Below are positions 1 through 13,700 of a stretch of DNA of 64,000 bases, one piece after another. How positions within the stretch are numbered: the first letter of the stretch is position 1; every line of letters starts with the position of its first letter. The position numbers and the translations under genes were made by a program. Under the pieces are notes generated by a model. That model was given only the letters and a program-made list of their open reading frames with translations. It did no database searches and had not been told where the DNA came from. This DNA comes from Zeus faber (Eukaryota > Chordata > Actinopteri > Zeiformes > Zeidae): the NCBI GenBank assembly GCA_960531495.1, contig OY482853.1, positions 21,421,173 to 21,485,172 on the forward strand, written 5' to 3'.

Positions 1-1255
1 TGGATGTGACAAAGCTGTCCGTAACAAATTTGACGGACTGGAAATATAACCTTTTACTTTCGCTCAGGCAACCAAGGGGATGCTCTGAATAACTGACTGA
101 CAGATTTGTTCCATTAAGATTCCAGAGTACAGTGCGCTACAGCCTTGGTTGAGGGGGAAAAAAAAAAAAAAAAAAAAAAGACAAAATGTAGTATTTGTAG
201 AACTGAATTGTGAGGGGAGAACTGCATTTCGACAGAAAGTTTGGAGAAAAGGTCGGCCCCTCGGAAAGAGGGAAAGGAAGGGGACGGAGACGTGCGATTC
301 GTGGGAGGCGTTGTTGCAACCTCCGCCGGGGTTTGGCGCTCCCGCCGCTCTGGGAAGCAGCAGGCAGAAGGGTATGGTTAAGTCACAGCCCAGCACGATA
401 TGTTGGACAATGCTGTGGACGCAGCGGAAGGCCAAAATGTGGTCTGAGGCCGGTTTTCGACTTGTTTTATACATGGAGTTATGAAAGCTGTAGGAAGGCT
501 GCGGGAACCCACCCAGAAGAGAGTCGCAGCGGTTGAGTCCGGAGAGCCCAACTGGGAGAATTTAAGTCAATACGGTTATTCCACCCATCTTGCTTAAGAT
601 CAAGATAACGTAGGCGTAGGAAAAGGTAACCAAATTAGTAATTTGATATCCATTTTCCCGGGCAAAAAAAAAAAAAAAAAAGTCAACATTATCGCAAACC
701 GCAATTCATATCTTTCAAAGGCTTTTTCATTTCTTTTTCTTTTTTTTTTTTTTTTCTTTTTTTTTTTTCGGCCTGAAACACAGGGCTCGGTGAGCTCCTT
801 CCCCCAATATTCCAGTACTTCCCCGCGTTCCCTCCACAGTATACCTGTAAGGGCCAGAGATCACACAGCCTGCAGACAGATGATACAAAAAGAAAAAAAG
901 AAGAAAACCCCAATGAAATGGAAAAAGAAAAGCCCCCACGATCCCTGTGGTTGTTGTAGAGAATATCAGAAATAAGGGAATGCTCATATCTTTAAAGGCT
1001 TCATAAACCACCAGCCAAGAACTATGGGAAGACGCCCAGGCGGGCAGCCACTGATCATCTGGCGGTTGCCACTTCTTAAGAGATCTCCCACAGTGACGAA
1101 TCCACAGTAGGTCATTTTCAACTCCCTTTTTTTTTTTCTTCTCTTCCCCTTTCTTTCTTCCCCTTTTCTTCTCTGCTTAAACTAAATTTAAGTCAGACTT
1201 GGGCGTTGATTTCCTCCGTGTACTCTTTATTTTATTTTTTTTACTTTTCACTGAA

Positions 1256-1377
<122 letters not shown>

Positions 1378-3368
1378 CGAACACAAAGCACCTTGTCAAT
1401 TATTTCCCCCTTTTCACAAATGGATTATATGGGTAACGTATTCATGCACTGAGAAACCCCCGGCAGGTTGAATGGAATAACAAGAGTTCTATATCTCTAT
1501 GTATGAAACCATATGTAATTATACGTTCCAAGGCAGTAGGTAGTAGCAGGAATGGAGATTTAAATCATTATTCTGTAAATGGCGCAAGAGCTCGACAAAA
1601 GGCAACAGCGCCTGCATTATGGTGAATGTAATATTTAGCCCTGGTACTTTTTTCCCTTTTTTTTTTTTCCCCCCAATCCAAATTTTTTTTTTTTTTTTTT
1701 AAGGATGTTTTGCCTTCTAAATATGTGTCCTCCATATTATATCCAATTGTACATCCCTGCCACTAATGCGGCCGAATACAGCCCATGCACTCTTTTGTAT
1801 GAGGGTGGTTTCCCTTTGTGGATCTGCCTTTTGTGCGGCAGCATCAGGCCGACGCCTCGGGCCGGACTCGCCCGGTGAAAAGCGAATCCGCGAGGAGATG
1901 GATGGTGAATGGTGCGTGATGGCTGGAGGAGTTCATTCCACTCCACTTTCCTCAGCAGGATCTAGAGGCGTTCGGACAACCGGGCTCCAAATAGCGCTCA
2001 AATGGTTACTGACAGAGGCAAAATTTCCCTGCAGCATGGGGGCCCTTGGCTGAGAGAGGTTGGGGGGCGGGGGGGTGGTCGAGTAAAATGGGTGGCTTGA
2101 ATGGGTAAGTCGGCCCAAAAGTGAAGCAGATGTGATGTGAGTGTGTTCTCAACTCGGTAAGTACTGCAGGGAGTGGGGGGTCTCGGCTGTACCTTGTCTC
2201 TCCTCCTCAACCACAGAACGCTGCTTGTGCAGTGCAACGGTGCAAAGAACCGTGAAAACAACGGCCACGCATGACGCAAACTAAGGAGCTGAGGATTTGA
2301 AGATTTTGTTTCACTTTTATTTATTTATCTATGTTTTTTTTGTTGTTGTTGTTGTTGCTGCATTCCTGACTTTTAACTTCAAATGATTCGGGGGCAGCAA
2401 ACCGGTCCAGAGGTTTAATCGCAGGAACCGCTCCCCGTGCACTTTTGGAAGCCGTTTCTTCAGAATCCACTCGAGTCGGACGGGTGACGACGACCTCCTC
2501 GCCCCGCCGGCGAGTGTCTACGCTGCGTGCCACGGAGCCCACCCCGCTCGGGGGCCGACGGGTTCTCCCCGTGTCGATCCCTCTCGGCCCTCCATGGCGC
2601 CGCCCCGCTCTTGCTCGCCTCGGGGGAGGGGGGGGGGGATCTGCAGCCATGCGTGATCCAATTAGCGTGATGAGCAGCGGGCCTATCACAGGCCTAATGC
2701 CCCAGTGTCGGGGAGGGTAAATGGATTGTTGGTATGGATCTCCATCTCTCCCCAGAGTCTTAACAGTCGGCGGGGTCTCCACAGGGGTTATTGGCATAGT
2801 TAATCCAGTGTGTAAGTATATCGCCAGTCCATCCTGCGTGTGCATGTTCATAATGAATAGAAATGACCTTGCAGCACGCCCGGGAGAGTGGCCGAAATGC
2901 AATTTATTTATTTATTTTCTCTTCTCCCCCCATGCTCCTCTCCCCCACTCTCGATCCTGATTCCGGTTTCATAAGGCTGTGCGTGTGGGGGCATCTATGA
3001 AACCGTTCCCACCTCCCGGTTCCCCGTGTCCTCTTGCCTGAGGACTGTGAATAAAGCAACATAGTGAAGAACAAGATGCGCCGCAACTACAAAGATCCGC
3101 CGGGTGTCAGGATGAGCAGCTCTGACTCTGCCTTTTCTAGGAAACAAAAGGCACTTGAGAATCGAGAAGATGATGTGTTTTTACAGTGTAGCGTGTCACG
3201 TCACCATCTTTATTTATTGTCCAGACCATAATCCACAGCCTGCGGCTCTCCACAATGAGACAGTGTTTTGGAGCAACAGATATTGTGCTCTCTGTGGCAC
3301 GAGATCCTCATGTTTTGTGTTCACAGTGAGGGAAGAGCAGCTCCTATTGTGGGAGTGACAGAAGCTGT

Positions 3369-3409
3369 GGGTTGGGGGGGGGTTGGGGGGGGGTTGGGGA
3401 GGGGGGCGG
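3369..3409 (+). repeat. G-rich tract with G-quadruplex potential
   Basis: Several runs of 4 to 9 G are separated by TT or A on the + strand, which fits the general G-quadruplex pattern of four or more G tracts with short loops. It lies in the inferred NXN intron 1. No function is implied by sequence alone. Confidence 0.7.
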
Positions 3410-5071
3410 AATCCAACCATTGTCTTCAACTTTTTCCAGCCGCAAATGATGCCCTCGGCGAATTCCTTGCCTTTAACATCTTGTTACTACGCTGGAAGGG
3501 ACGTTGGGTTTTGTAGCAAAGTTCAGCCCGGTCAGCGGCGGAGGTGAAAATTCATTACAAAAACTACAGTCTGTAATGATTTTTTGTTATGCGAGTATGA
3601 CCATTGTAGTCATGAGGTCTGGTGTCCGCCCCGAAACCATTTGTCAACTGGCGTTTCACAACCAAACCAGGAGGCATTTCGCTTCTTCTTTTTTTTTTTT
3701 GTGTGTGTGCGCTCTGGTGAAATCCAAGCGCAGGCGTAGCTCTGGGATGCGGTTGCAGTTAATGAAAAAAGTGTTTTTTTGTTTTGTTTTTTTTTTGTTT
3801 TTTTTTTTTCCTCTTCATATTCAGCTGCCGTTTTTTTATGCGGTAGAGCCCATATCCCTAATGCACACGAAGGAGTTTGAGACTGGGAGCGCACCGCCAT
3901 ATTTAGTCATGGACTCGTGTTAGACTTTGAACAAACTGAGCATATTGCGTGCGTGTACGGTGCAGAATCGGAATAAGGTTGCAGGATAAGATTAAGTGAG
4001 AGCTTCTCCCCTGAAAGCACTACCTTTTTTGAATATAAATCTTTGCAAAGAAACACATACACAGTCTTTAGAGCTTGTTCTCAGCCTCGACATTCCTTTA
4101 ACATCTTTGTGGTTTTTTTTTTTTTGGTTTTTTTTAAGGTTTTCCTTTCATAAGCATCCTCGCCGTGCAATTTTTAGATTTGGCACCGGCCAGCCGAGGA
4201 GACCGGCCGAATTGCGCCGCACAGATGTGCTTGTGCTCTCATGAGTTATCGGACGAGGTCACAGTTGATCCCTCTTTAATGTCCGAGCGAAGAGTGATTC
4301 TCCAGAGGCCCCCGGGGAGCGTGACGCGTGTGCGGTTCGGCCTCGACCGTGGCGGGGTCGGCCCTGGCGGGACTTCCAGACGGACATGGCCGAGCGGCTC
4401 CGGGTGGTATTCTCCCCGAGACAGACCATCAGAGAGGGCCCCGGGTTGACCCCGTCCACCCCCCACTCCCCCCTCCCCTGACAAACACCGCAAATCCTCA
4501 CATCCTTCCGCTGGAGAACAGACAATGTGAAACATCCTTTTGAGCGATCTCCCCCCCCCCCCCCCCCGGGTGTTTAAGTCTGCATGTCAAAACGCTCAAA
4601 CATAGCGACGGCGGTGAGCGGTGAGACCGGAGCTTTCACAGAAAGAGAAACCTCCTGCGGGGAAGCCGTAACAGAAACCCACCTCACGCCACGCAAGTAA
4701 ATCACCTGGATCCCAGTTTTCATTGCATTTGGCTCATATCCTATATGCTGGACAATAAATACCGAAGTGTCCTCGCGACTGAGGTTACATTAGGCCAACT
4801 ATGCGAGTCGAGTTGGAAGAGCAGTTATTATTTTGCAACCTTGACTTATGATGTTAAGTGTTTCCTGATCCCGCCTCACCTGCGTGTCCAGTCCAACCGC
4901 GCTGTGAACTGCTCCACCGGAGAGTCTCCGAAGGACAATCTGTTATATTTGATCCTTTTGGGTGATTAAGAGCATTCCTTTACATCGTCTCCATCACTAT
5001 TATACAGTATATAGAGACTCTGTCGGAACTAGAATCACGATCGGTGACCTCCCTGCCCAGTACCTCTACAG

Positions 5072-5299
5072 CAGTGGTTTCTTAAACTTTTTTTTTAAGT
5101 GGTGTACTCCCTATAAGATCTTTTTTTTTTTTTTTTTTTTTTTTTCATCTAAGTACCCCCTTCACTGGCATTGTGAGGAAAAAAGAAAATAAACATAAAT
5201 GATGTACTGTATGTGTGTCGTAGGTGTTTTGTTTTTTTTTGTTTGTTTTTTTTGAGTACCCTCTGCAGACGTACAAGTACCCCCATTTGAGAAACCCTG
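5072..5299. mobile_element. hAT-type MITE with 8-bp target duplication
   Basis: The left end begins CAGTGGTTTCTTAAA. The right end closes with TTTGAGAAACCCTG, which is its imperfect inverted copy. The flanks are CTCTACAG (5064-5071) and CTCTACGG (5300-5307), identical at 7 of 8 positions, as expected for the 8-bp target duplication of hAT transposons. The 228-bp interior is T-rich and has no transposase, so this is a non-autonomous element. CAGTGGTTCTCAA-type ends are typical of hAT families. Confidence 0.75.
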
Positions 5300-6001
5300 C
5301 TCTACGGTGTGGCAACCGTTTCCTATTCACAGGAATCCGTCCTCTGATAAGGAACGTCAGGTTGAGATTTATGAATCGCTTGATGTGCCGTTTGATGTCG
5401 AGGGTCAGGCTGAACGTGTTTCCCTATATAGTACCAGTCCACGCACACACGGGTTTGAGGTTGTAAATGTGTCTTTACTTTTTCCCGGGTCTTTATGTGG
5501 CTCCATTCCCATAGACCACTCATTCAGGGGAGACGGTGATTAGCTTTAACGCCCCCCCCGGTCCCCCATAAATGCCTGTCAACGGATGCAACGTGTGTTT
5601 AACAGCCTCGGTAACTTACAGTGAGGTACGCCGGGGGAGCGTGAAGAAGCGCGTCCGCAGTGGACGGGGGGTGGGGGGCGGCAGCTGTGTTCTCAAGTTG
5701 GGATCTTTCAGATCCATATAGTCATGTGCTTTTATTTATAATGCAGCTGGGGAAAAAGGTCCCCCTCTTGAATCGCTCTGCTCCAGAGTCTTAAAAGATG
5801 GATAATCCCTGCAGCGGCTAATTTCACCGTAGGGCTCGACTGTAACTGCTGTGTTATTCATCCCGCCACGTTTCTTGAGGTTCTTTTTTTTTTTACTTCA
5901 AAGCGAGAGAGCGCTCCCATCCCAAGCACATATTTTGTTTGAAACATTACGGCGTTGCACTAACGTCTCTCTCCTCGCCTCTCTTTTTCCTCCGTGTGCA
6001 G

Positions 6002-6127
6002 ATGAAGCTGTGGAACAAGTACAAAGTCACCAGCATCCCATCGCTGGTGTTTGTGGACGCGGCGACGGGAGCGGTGGTGTGTCGGAACGGCTTACTGGTG
6101 GTCCGAGATGATCCTAAAGGTGAGGAC

Positions 6128-6175
<48 letters not shown>

Positions 6176-8859
6176 TTAACAAGAAGAGTTTCTGTTCACT
6201 TGCATTACTATAGGGTAAGATTTACTTTATTGGATCCCCTGAGGGAGAAATCCAGGCGTTGCCGCGGCAAAGCCTAAAGTACAGTGACAATAGAATGTGC
6301 AATCAAATTCACAATATACACATACAATACAATAAGAAGTTCAACAGTAAAACAAATTAATAAGTAACAATAATTTTTGTAATAATAAACGTCTCAAGTA
6401 TGTACAGCATAATTATTTCAGTGAAATGCAAGAGAATAATATATTTTAAATGAGATTTGTGCAAAGTAGGAGTGTGGAAATGCATAGTTATAATATCAAC
6501 CTTAACCTCGATCTCACTTCTCGAACATCAATACTAACCCAGTAAATACATTAACTCCTTAACATTCCCCGGTAAAGTGGGAATAGTCAATAATAATTTT
6601 GTTTAAAAAATCCCATAATTGCTGCTTCCGTTCTCAGCGGACGATCTTGTGAATTTCCACTTTGACCCTGAGACTTAAAACCTGCTTTTCCTAATGAGGC
6701 ACACCAAGCAAAAAATCCAAATGTTATTTCTCTGGACTTTGTTTAACTGCGACGGACGCCCGAGACGTCCCCGTGCTCTCTAATTCGATGTTGGTGAAGG
6801 GCTTATTTTACGACGTTTGTCTCTGCCCCTTCCCGTCAACCCCGGCGTCGCATTGAATTTAAGAGCGTCGGCGTCTCGCTCGGACGTTTGTGAACCTATC
6901 ATTTCTTGCCCGCTTTAAAGCGGAGGCAGCGATTTTTAGCGAGACAGCGGCTCGGATTTCCACCGCATCGTCTGCGGCTGAAAGGTTTCGATATTCTCCC
7001 ATCGCTCTCGCTTGGAGCCGGTTGCGCCGTCGTCCCGTGCCGTGCCGGAGAGCGGGGAACAGCGGCGCGGTGGCAGCGCCGAGCGGGGAATGGATTTGAC
7101 ATGGGCACTGTGACGCGCCCGGCGCCGGCTAATGAAATCCAGTCCAAAGGTCATGCGTCATTTCCAGGGTTGTTTAACTGCGTTTCTAGCGTCGATGAGG
7201 GCGCGGGGAATTACATTTTTCCCCTCAAACTCTGTCTGTGAAGAGGGTAGGAAAAATACCCCACACGTTGCACAACACAAGACATTAATAAGTGAAAAAG
7301 AAATCCATAAATAAAAGATTCTTAGAAAGTCCAGATCTGACGATGTCTGAAAGTATGTGGGGTCTGTAGAGGAGCCTGTCTGGTCAGGTTCGTGAGTTAT
7401 TTAGGAGTTTGTGGGCGGGCACAAAGCTCGATATTGGCCCTTTTTTTGTTTTGCGTGGCAGTGATTTGTACGCGCTTCCTTCCTTCCTTCCTTCCTTTAG
7501 TAAGATAAGACAGCCTGGTACCCTAATATGCCTTAAACTGGACCCAACGTTGACATTCCAATTCAAATAAGCAGAGGCAACGACGGTGTGTTGGGCGAGT
7601 TTACAGTGCGTTGGCGGTTACTTGGAATGGGGTGAGGATTTAGGACCCTCTCTCTTTCAGCGTGATGAAAGGCCTGACTTGAGTGGCAGTAGACTTGCCT
7701 GCAGCCTAAAGATGAAGTGCACTTTAACAATCAGGACAACAATAAAAGGCCCCGGCGGCTCGGTGTAGATGTGTCATTTCTGCCTAATGAAGCCAGAACA
7801 GAACGGGGCTTACAAAAAGAGGGGCCCTTTCCATTTGAGAGACCAGCCAAAGCAGCTTTTATTTATGATTTACCCCTTTCTCACTTGCTTGCACCAAATG
7901 CATCTCTAGGGCTTGACGGTGGCAACGGAGACACCTTGAAAAGGGGACGAGGGGGGGTGAAAGGGATGGAGAGGGGTGTTGCTCACAGAAAACCTCATTT
8001 AGTCAGGAGACGGGGCTTTTCAGTCATTATTTAGATCAAACTTTGCATCTGCTGCACGGTAGACTTTTGAATAGCGGATGGCACCCAGTATTGAGCAGCC
8101 AGGACTGTGACTCTGTGCTTGAAATATAATACACTTGTACATGAAATGAGCTTTTTCTGTCCCTCTTATCACCGTGGCGGACAAAGGGAGCTGGGTTGGC
8201 ATTTGTTACACTGGAAAGGGTTTTTTTTTTGTTGTTTTTTTTTCCCCTCAGGCCACTTATCGGACACGCAGTCCTCTGCCCAACCCCCCCCCCCCTCATC
8301 CTCCCTTTTTTGTGCCTCTTCCCTTTCCGTCACTCCCTCCCTCCCTCCCCTCGCTGACCCTGTTCCAGGCCTGGAGTTCCCCTGGGGTCCCAAGCCGTTT
8401 GCAGAGGTGGTGGCCGGCCCTCTGCTCCGGAACAACAGGCAGGCGGCGGACAGCGGCTCTCTGGAGGGACACTACGTGGGAGTGTACTTCTCGGCCCACT
8501 GGGTGAGGTCCGGTTGATTTGGGGGGTCGGGGGGTCGGGGGAAGAAAGGAGACTCTTATTTACCGTTGCTGTGATCCAAAGCGTTATCTCTGGAAAAACA
8601 CTGCAGCAGGGGAGTGCGAGGGCAGCGCTGGGGCGGCACAGCAGGAAGAGGCAGCAAAGGAGCGACAAAAGACAGACCGGGGCCTGGACAGTGGGGGGGG
8701 AGTGGGCGGGGGGGTTCATTGTCTGTTGTGTGTACATTAGCAGTGGTTTGCTATCTCGTTCTGTGCTTTCACCACCTCCCATGAGCCTGTGAAGTAGTGA
8801 CCACACCCTGCCAGCGTCAGGCTATTGTCTGTGTGTGTGTGTGTGTGTGCGTGCGTGTG

Positions 8860-8911
<52 letters not shown>

Positions 8912-10123
8912 TGTGTGTGTGTGTGTGCGCGTGCGTGAAGGTCATAACTGGGTGATGCATTATAGCACCACTGAGCTGTTTGTGACGAGACGCAGCTCAG
9001 GCTGTCCGCGCCGCGGCAGCTGCCAGAGCCCGCGGCCTCCGTGGCCGACAGCGGAACAAGCTTTAATTCCCAGAAGACCATAATTACAACCAACCAATAG
9101 GAAGACGCGCTGACGTCAGATAATATTGATGATAAGGTATAACAGACGTTATGCAAAAGAAATGAGAGGATAGGGGGAAAAAAAACTGGGGGGGACCCTC
9201 TCCCTGACTTGACTAGCGCTGCTCGTTTCCGCAGAATGTTTTGCCGTGTTTCACTGACCATACAGTCGGTGTGATACTGCGACAAATGGCTTTGGACAAA
9301 AGCGCGTGATCAATGACATCATTTCATGTAACAAAAATAAGAGGGTTTGAATTTATGATTTTAGAACTTTGGAATGCACCATGTTGGCCGCGCTCCCGAG
9401 CCCTTCACAGTCGGTGGATGCGAGCCATGCAGCATACATGCATTGTTGATCTAGCTTTGAAAAGGAGACATTATTAAATTAAAACATCAGCTGAGGCTGT
9501 TGTTACAGTTTGGTTAATATTTAGTTGTTCACCAGAGCTATAAACTCATCTTCCAGTGCTGCCCAGTTGGTCACGGCAAATCTCACAGGAAAACACATAA
9601 TTGGGGGGCATTGGCTAGGTGAGGAAAAATGGTAATTTCGGCAATTTACAATGTAGATCAATTGCACGTTATTCTACAACATGCAGGCGAAAACATATTC
9701 TCTATGTCGAGGCTTCAATTGCACACTTGTGAAAATGTACGCGTCTAATAAGGAAAATCATCGATAACTAAGAAGGAATGCAATGGCTGGCAACGGGAGA
9801 GCAACGTCGCTGCAATGGCGGTCGGGCGTCAGAGCAACGCCAGCCACACCGTCCCGCTTGCACGGCGTCCGTGCTCTCTGAATATGCGACAGCGGCAACA
9901 AACATCCCAAAATACCGCACCACATCGGCGTCGCCGGAGCTCCCCATTGTGTCCGAAGGGAAACGCCGTTGGCAGTTTCTGGCCCACCGCGGGGAGGCGC
10001 GGAACCGGGCGGCCGGGAAACACCAGAGGCTATACGAGGCTCGGCGGCGGAACCGCGAGATCCGTCATCGTGTTTGTGTTTCGCACTGAATCATCATCAC
10101 ATCCTGTGCGGATCTCATCTTCT

Positions 10124-10162
<39 letters not shown>

Positions 10163-10694
10163 CTGCATCTCTGTTCCGGCAGTGTCCACCCTGCCGCAGC
10201 TTGACCCGGGTCTTGGTGGAGTCATATCGCACGGTCAAGGAATCCGGTCAGAAGTTTGAGATCGTGTTCGTCAGCGCTGACAGGTGAGTTATTTGTGACG
10301 GCGGTTGTGAGCCATTCCGCCTTTGTTCTCCCTCCACACACACAGACACACACACAGACACACACACACACACACACACACAGACAATTTCTCGTAGTTA
10401 ATGTGTCCCCTTTGCTCTCCAGGTCAGAGGAATCCTTCAAGCAGTACTTCAGCGAAATGCCGTGGTTGGCGGTTCCGTATTCAGACGAGGCCCGCAGATC
10501 AAGACTCAACAGACTCTACGGAATCCAAGGTCTGTTCCAGCCTCCCTCTGAGTTTGAACAGGCTCCGTGTTCGCCTGCCCGGCTTAATAAACTCATGTAC
10601 ACAAGAAGCACAATGGCCGACTATTCTGTATGCTGGGCAGGGACACGGCAAACAGATAACCCTGCAGCCGCAGGAATGTGGGCTGCTAATCAAA

Positions 10695-10725
<31 letters not shown>

Positions 10726-13700
10726 GTTCTAATTCTCCTTGCCTTCCATCTGAGTGTGGACGCAGTTCAGAGTGCTGGCCCTTGCTTCTCTTGAATGGAA
10801 TGTGCAGAATGCACATAGAGCGAGCCAATACTGCCCCCTCCTGCAGCCAAAGCCCTGCAATCCATCCTACCTCTGTACACACATGCGCGCTCACACACAC
10901 ATTCACAGAAACACATGAACCCGCAGTCCCTCACATTTTGTGCTCTCTACCGTCCCTGATGGTGTCTGTTTCTGATAAGGCTGTTAATTCGGGAGGGAGA
11001 TTCTAATCAGGGAAATGGTGGAAGTGGAAAGGGTCAGCTATTTAGGGGGTACAAAAAAAAAAAACTTTCCTGATTGGTGCACACAGCAGAGTGTTCTGCA
11101 GAGACGAAGGAGGTAGAGGGACAAAATAGCGGCGCTAGGTGGGCAGATCCTCTACTGTAACTCCTCCCCGAATCCAACAATACTGCAGAGGATGACACCA
11201 CCGTTGCCAACTGGTTCACCCTTCCTTTCTCCCTCCCACCTTGTTTTCCCCTCCCTCCCTCCCTCCCATCCATTTCCCTGCCTTTCCACAGGGATTCCCA
11301 CCCTAATCGTATTGGACACAGAAGGCCATATGATCACGCGACAGGGCCGCGTTGAGGTGCTAAATGACCCCGAGTGCCGGCTGTTTCCTTGGCACCCGCG
11401 GCCCGTCCTGGAGCTCACAGAGTCCAACGCTGTGCAGCTCCACGAGGGGCCCTGCCTCGTCTTGTTTGTGGGTAAGTTTGTGAACCTCACAGGGACACGG
11501 GTCTCTTCTGTTTAGTGTCGATGTGGTGGAAAAATCATAGCCAGTCATCATTACGTCATCACTGCTTATAACGAAGTACATATAACAGCATTACCTAATC
11601 GATTTTTTTTTCGTCATTAGTTATTTTGAACACATAAATACATACCGGGGTTCGGAGGACAGTTGGAGATCTATCCAGAGAGATATGATGATGAATCTAT
11701 CCAGAGAGCGATGCCTTGCCCTCTCAAATAGCTTGGGTCAAAGTGACACAAGAGAAATCAAACCAGAGCCGGAAAATAATACATCAAAGTCGGAATAGAT
11801 TTGTCGGGTGCACAGCGGTGACCTCATAATTTCAGGCCACCCCGGTGTCTCCAGAGATGGGCCTGGACGGGGCGGTCGGAGACCATCTGCTCCCGCGCTT
11901 TCATCCGTTCACTGATGGCTCCAGCAGAGTTCCCTTTTACTGCCCCTGCCTTATCCGATCCGCTTCTTCTTTCACTCATCTGGACATTTCTTCCTCCCAG
12001 ATTGCTAATATTCCCCTTTATTATTCCCTTTCTCCAATGGCATAATATTTTACCATGTTCATTTCCCTCCCCTGTTTTTTTTTTTTTCCTTTTTCAGATG
12101 CGGAGGAGGAAGGGGAGCTGGAGCCGGCAAAGGAACTGATCCAGCCAATTGCGGAGAAGCTCATGGCCAAGTACAAAGCCAAGGAGGAAGAGATGCCACT
12201 GCTGTTTTTCGTAGCCGGGGAGGTGAGATAACGGGCGGTCGAGACCGCAGAACACAAACATAGAGAGACGGGGTTTGGATAGTGGTTTCTCGAGACGTTT
12301 AGCAGCCATGTATGGCGGAGATTATCCGTGGGTGCTTTTAATGGACGATTCTATGTCATGTGGGTTGTCAAATACACGTCCCGGCCAATGCATGACTTCA
12401 CTCACTACTACAGAAATGTGAGATATTATGAGGCCCGAGGGGCCCCTTTGACACTCTTAAACTTGCAAGCAATCTACTCAACCTTATCCATGACCCAGAG
12501 TTTGGCTGCTTGCCCCAATCACGATAGAAGGAACCAGAGGGCGCCGGCTGACCTGCTTTGCCCTCTTTGCACCGCTCCTAGATCTGCTGCGCCCCCCCCC
12601 CCCCCCCCCCCCTTAATCTTCTCCGCCCGTCTGCTCTGCGTGAGAGCAAACCCTGGCTTCATAAATCTTGTTATTCTATGTTTTTACTTGGCGACCTCTC
12701 CAGAGCGCGTGGAGTTAGCGGCAACGGCAGCCATAATTGTCAGATTAGCTGCCGCGCCGCAGCCTCCCCCAACCCTGAAGATCCCCTCCTCCCCGCTCTG
12801 CACACCCCCGGTGCCCTGGAGAAGGCAGCGCCGGTTTCCCGTGTCACAGACCAAGGCTAGGCTTAGGTTTCAGACGTGGGTGTGGTGGAGGAGGAGGGAT
12901 AGGGGTGGGGGTTCCACATGTGTTCGCCGTCTAACCCTGTGCGTGTCTGATCCCGGCTGCCTCGCAGCCTTGAAATGTCAGTGCCGACAGGCCGAGAACA
13001 AACACCTTCATTTGTCAATTGATAGAGTTGGCGCGTTTGCTGTCGCTCCTTCTTTCATAGGTATCGGCAAATATTTATTTTTCCTTACCCAGTGTCGCAC
13101 CCCTGTTATGCGCCATGGCCCGTGGCACTTCGGATGGTCGTGTCATTGCAATGCCAGCTTCCCCCTTGCTCCCATTTACTCTTCCGAAGCACGACCAAAG
13201 GCAAGTGTAGTTTCTCATGGCGTGTGTATAATTTCCTGCCGTCTGGGTCAACCGGCTGTGAAATTGCCAGGTGTCTTTTCCAGATTGAGCCCCCTGTCAG
13301 ACAGCTCTTCCTGCCACAGGCCTTGTGTTCGCTCCTTCAAAGCCTGAGCCCACAGGCCCCGCACTCCGCCCTCCTGGGCCTTTGGCCCGGGTGCGGCCCC
13401 GGTGCCCACTGCTGCCCGGCTGGGGCAGCTGCTGGGCTTATTGTCCGTGAGACCGCAGTATGCGGACGGCTCCTCCGGGAGAGCCGGGGCCCGAGGTGAA
13501 CGACAAAGGATCTTTGTTTTATTTTTTTATTTTTTCAAAAAAAGCTGTCTCGCAGGAAAGCCACATCAAGATCTTTTCCTCTTCTCATCCGTATGGCACC
13601 GTGTGATGGTGTCTTTAATAGAAATAGTGTGCGAAGGTAGTATATACACATGGACATCAGGCAGCCATTGCATGTTTTTTTTTTTAAATGAGCTCCTTGA

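Noticed and set aside
9778-10089. 104-codon CpG-rich open frame on +
   Set aside because: It lies in NXN intron 3, rich in Arg and Ala from CpG composition, with no similarity I recognise.
12328-13347. 339-codon open frame on +
   Set aside because: It lies inside NXN intron 7, starts with GTG, contains a poly-Pro stretch from a C homopolymer and matches no known protein. Chance opening in GC-rich DNA is likelier.
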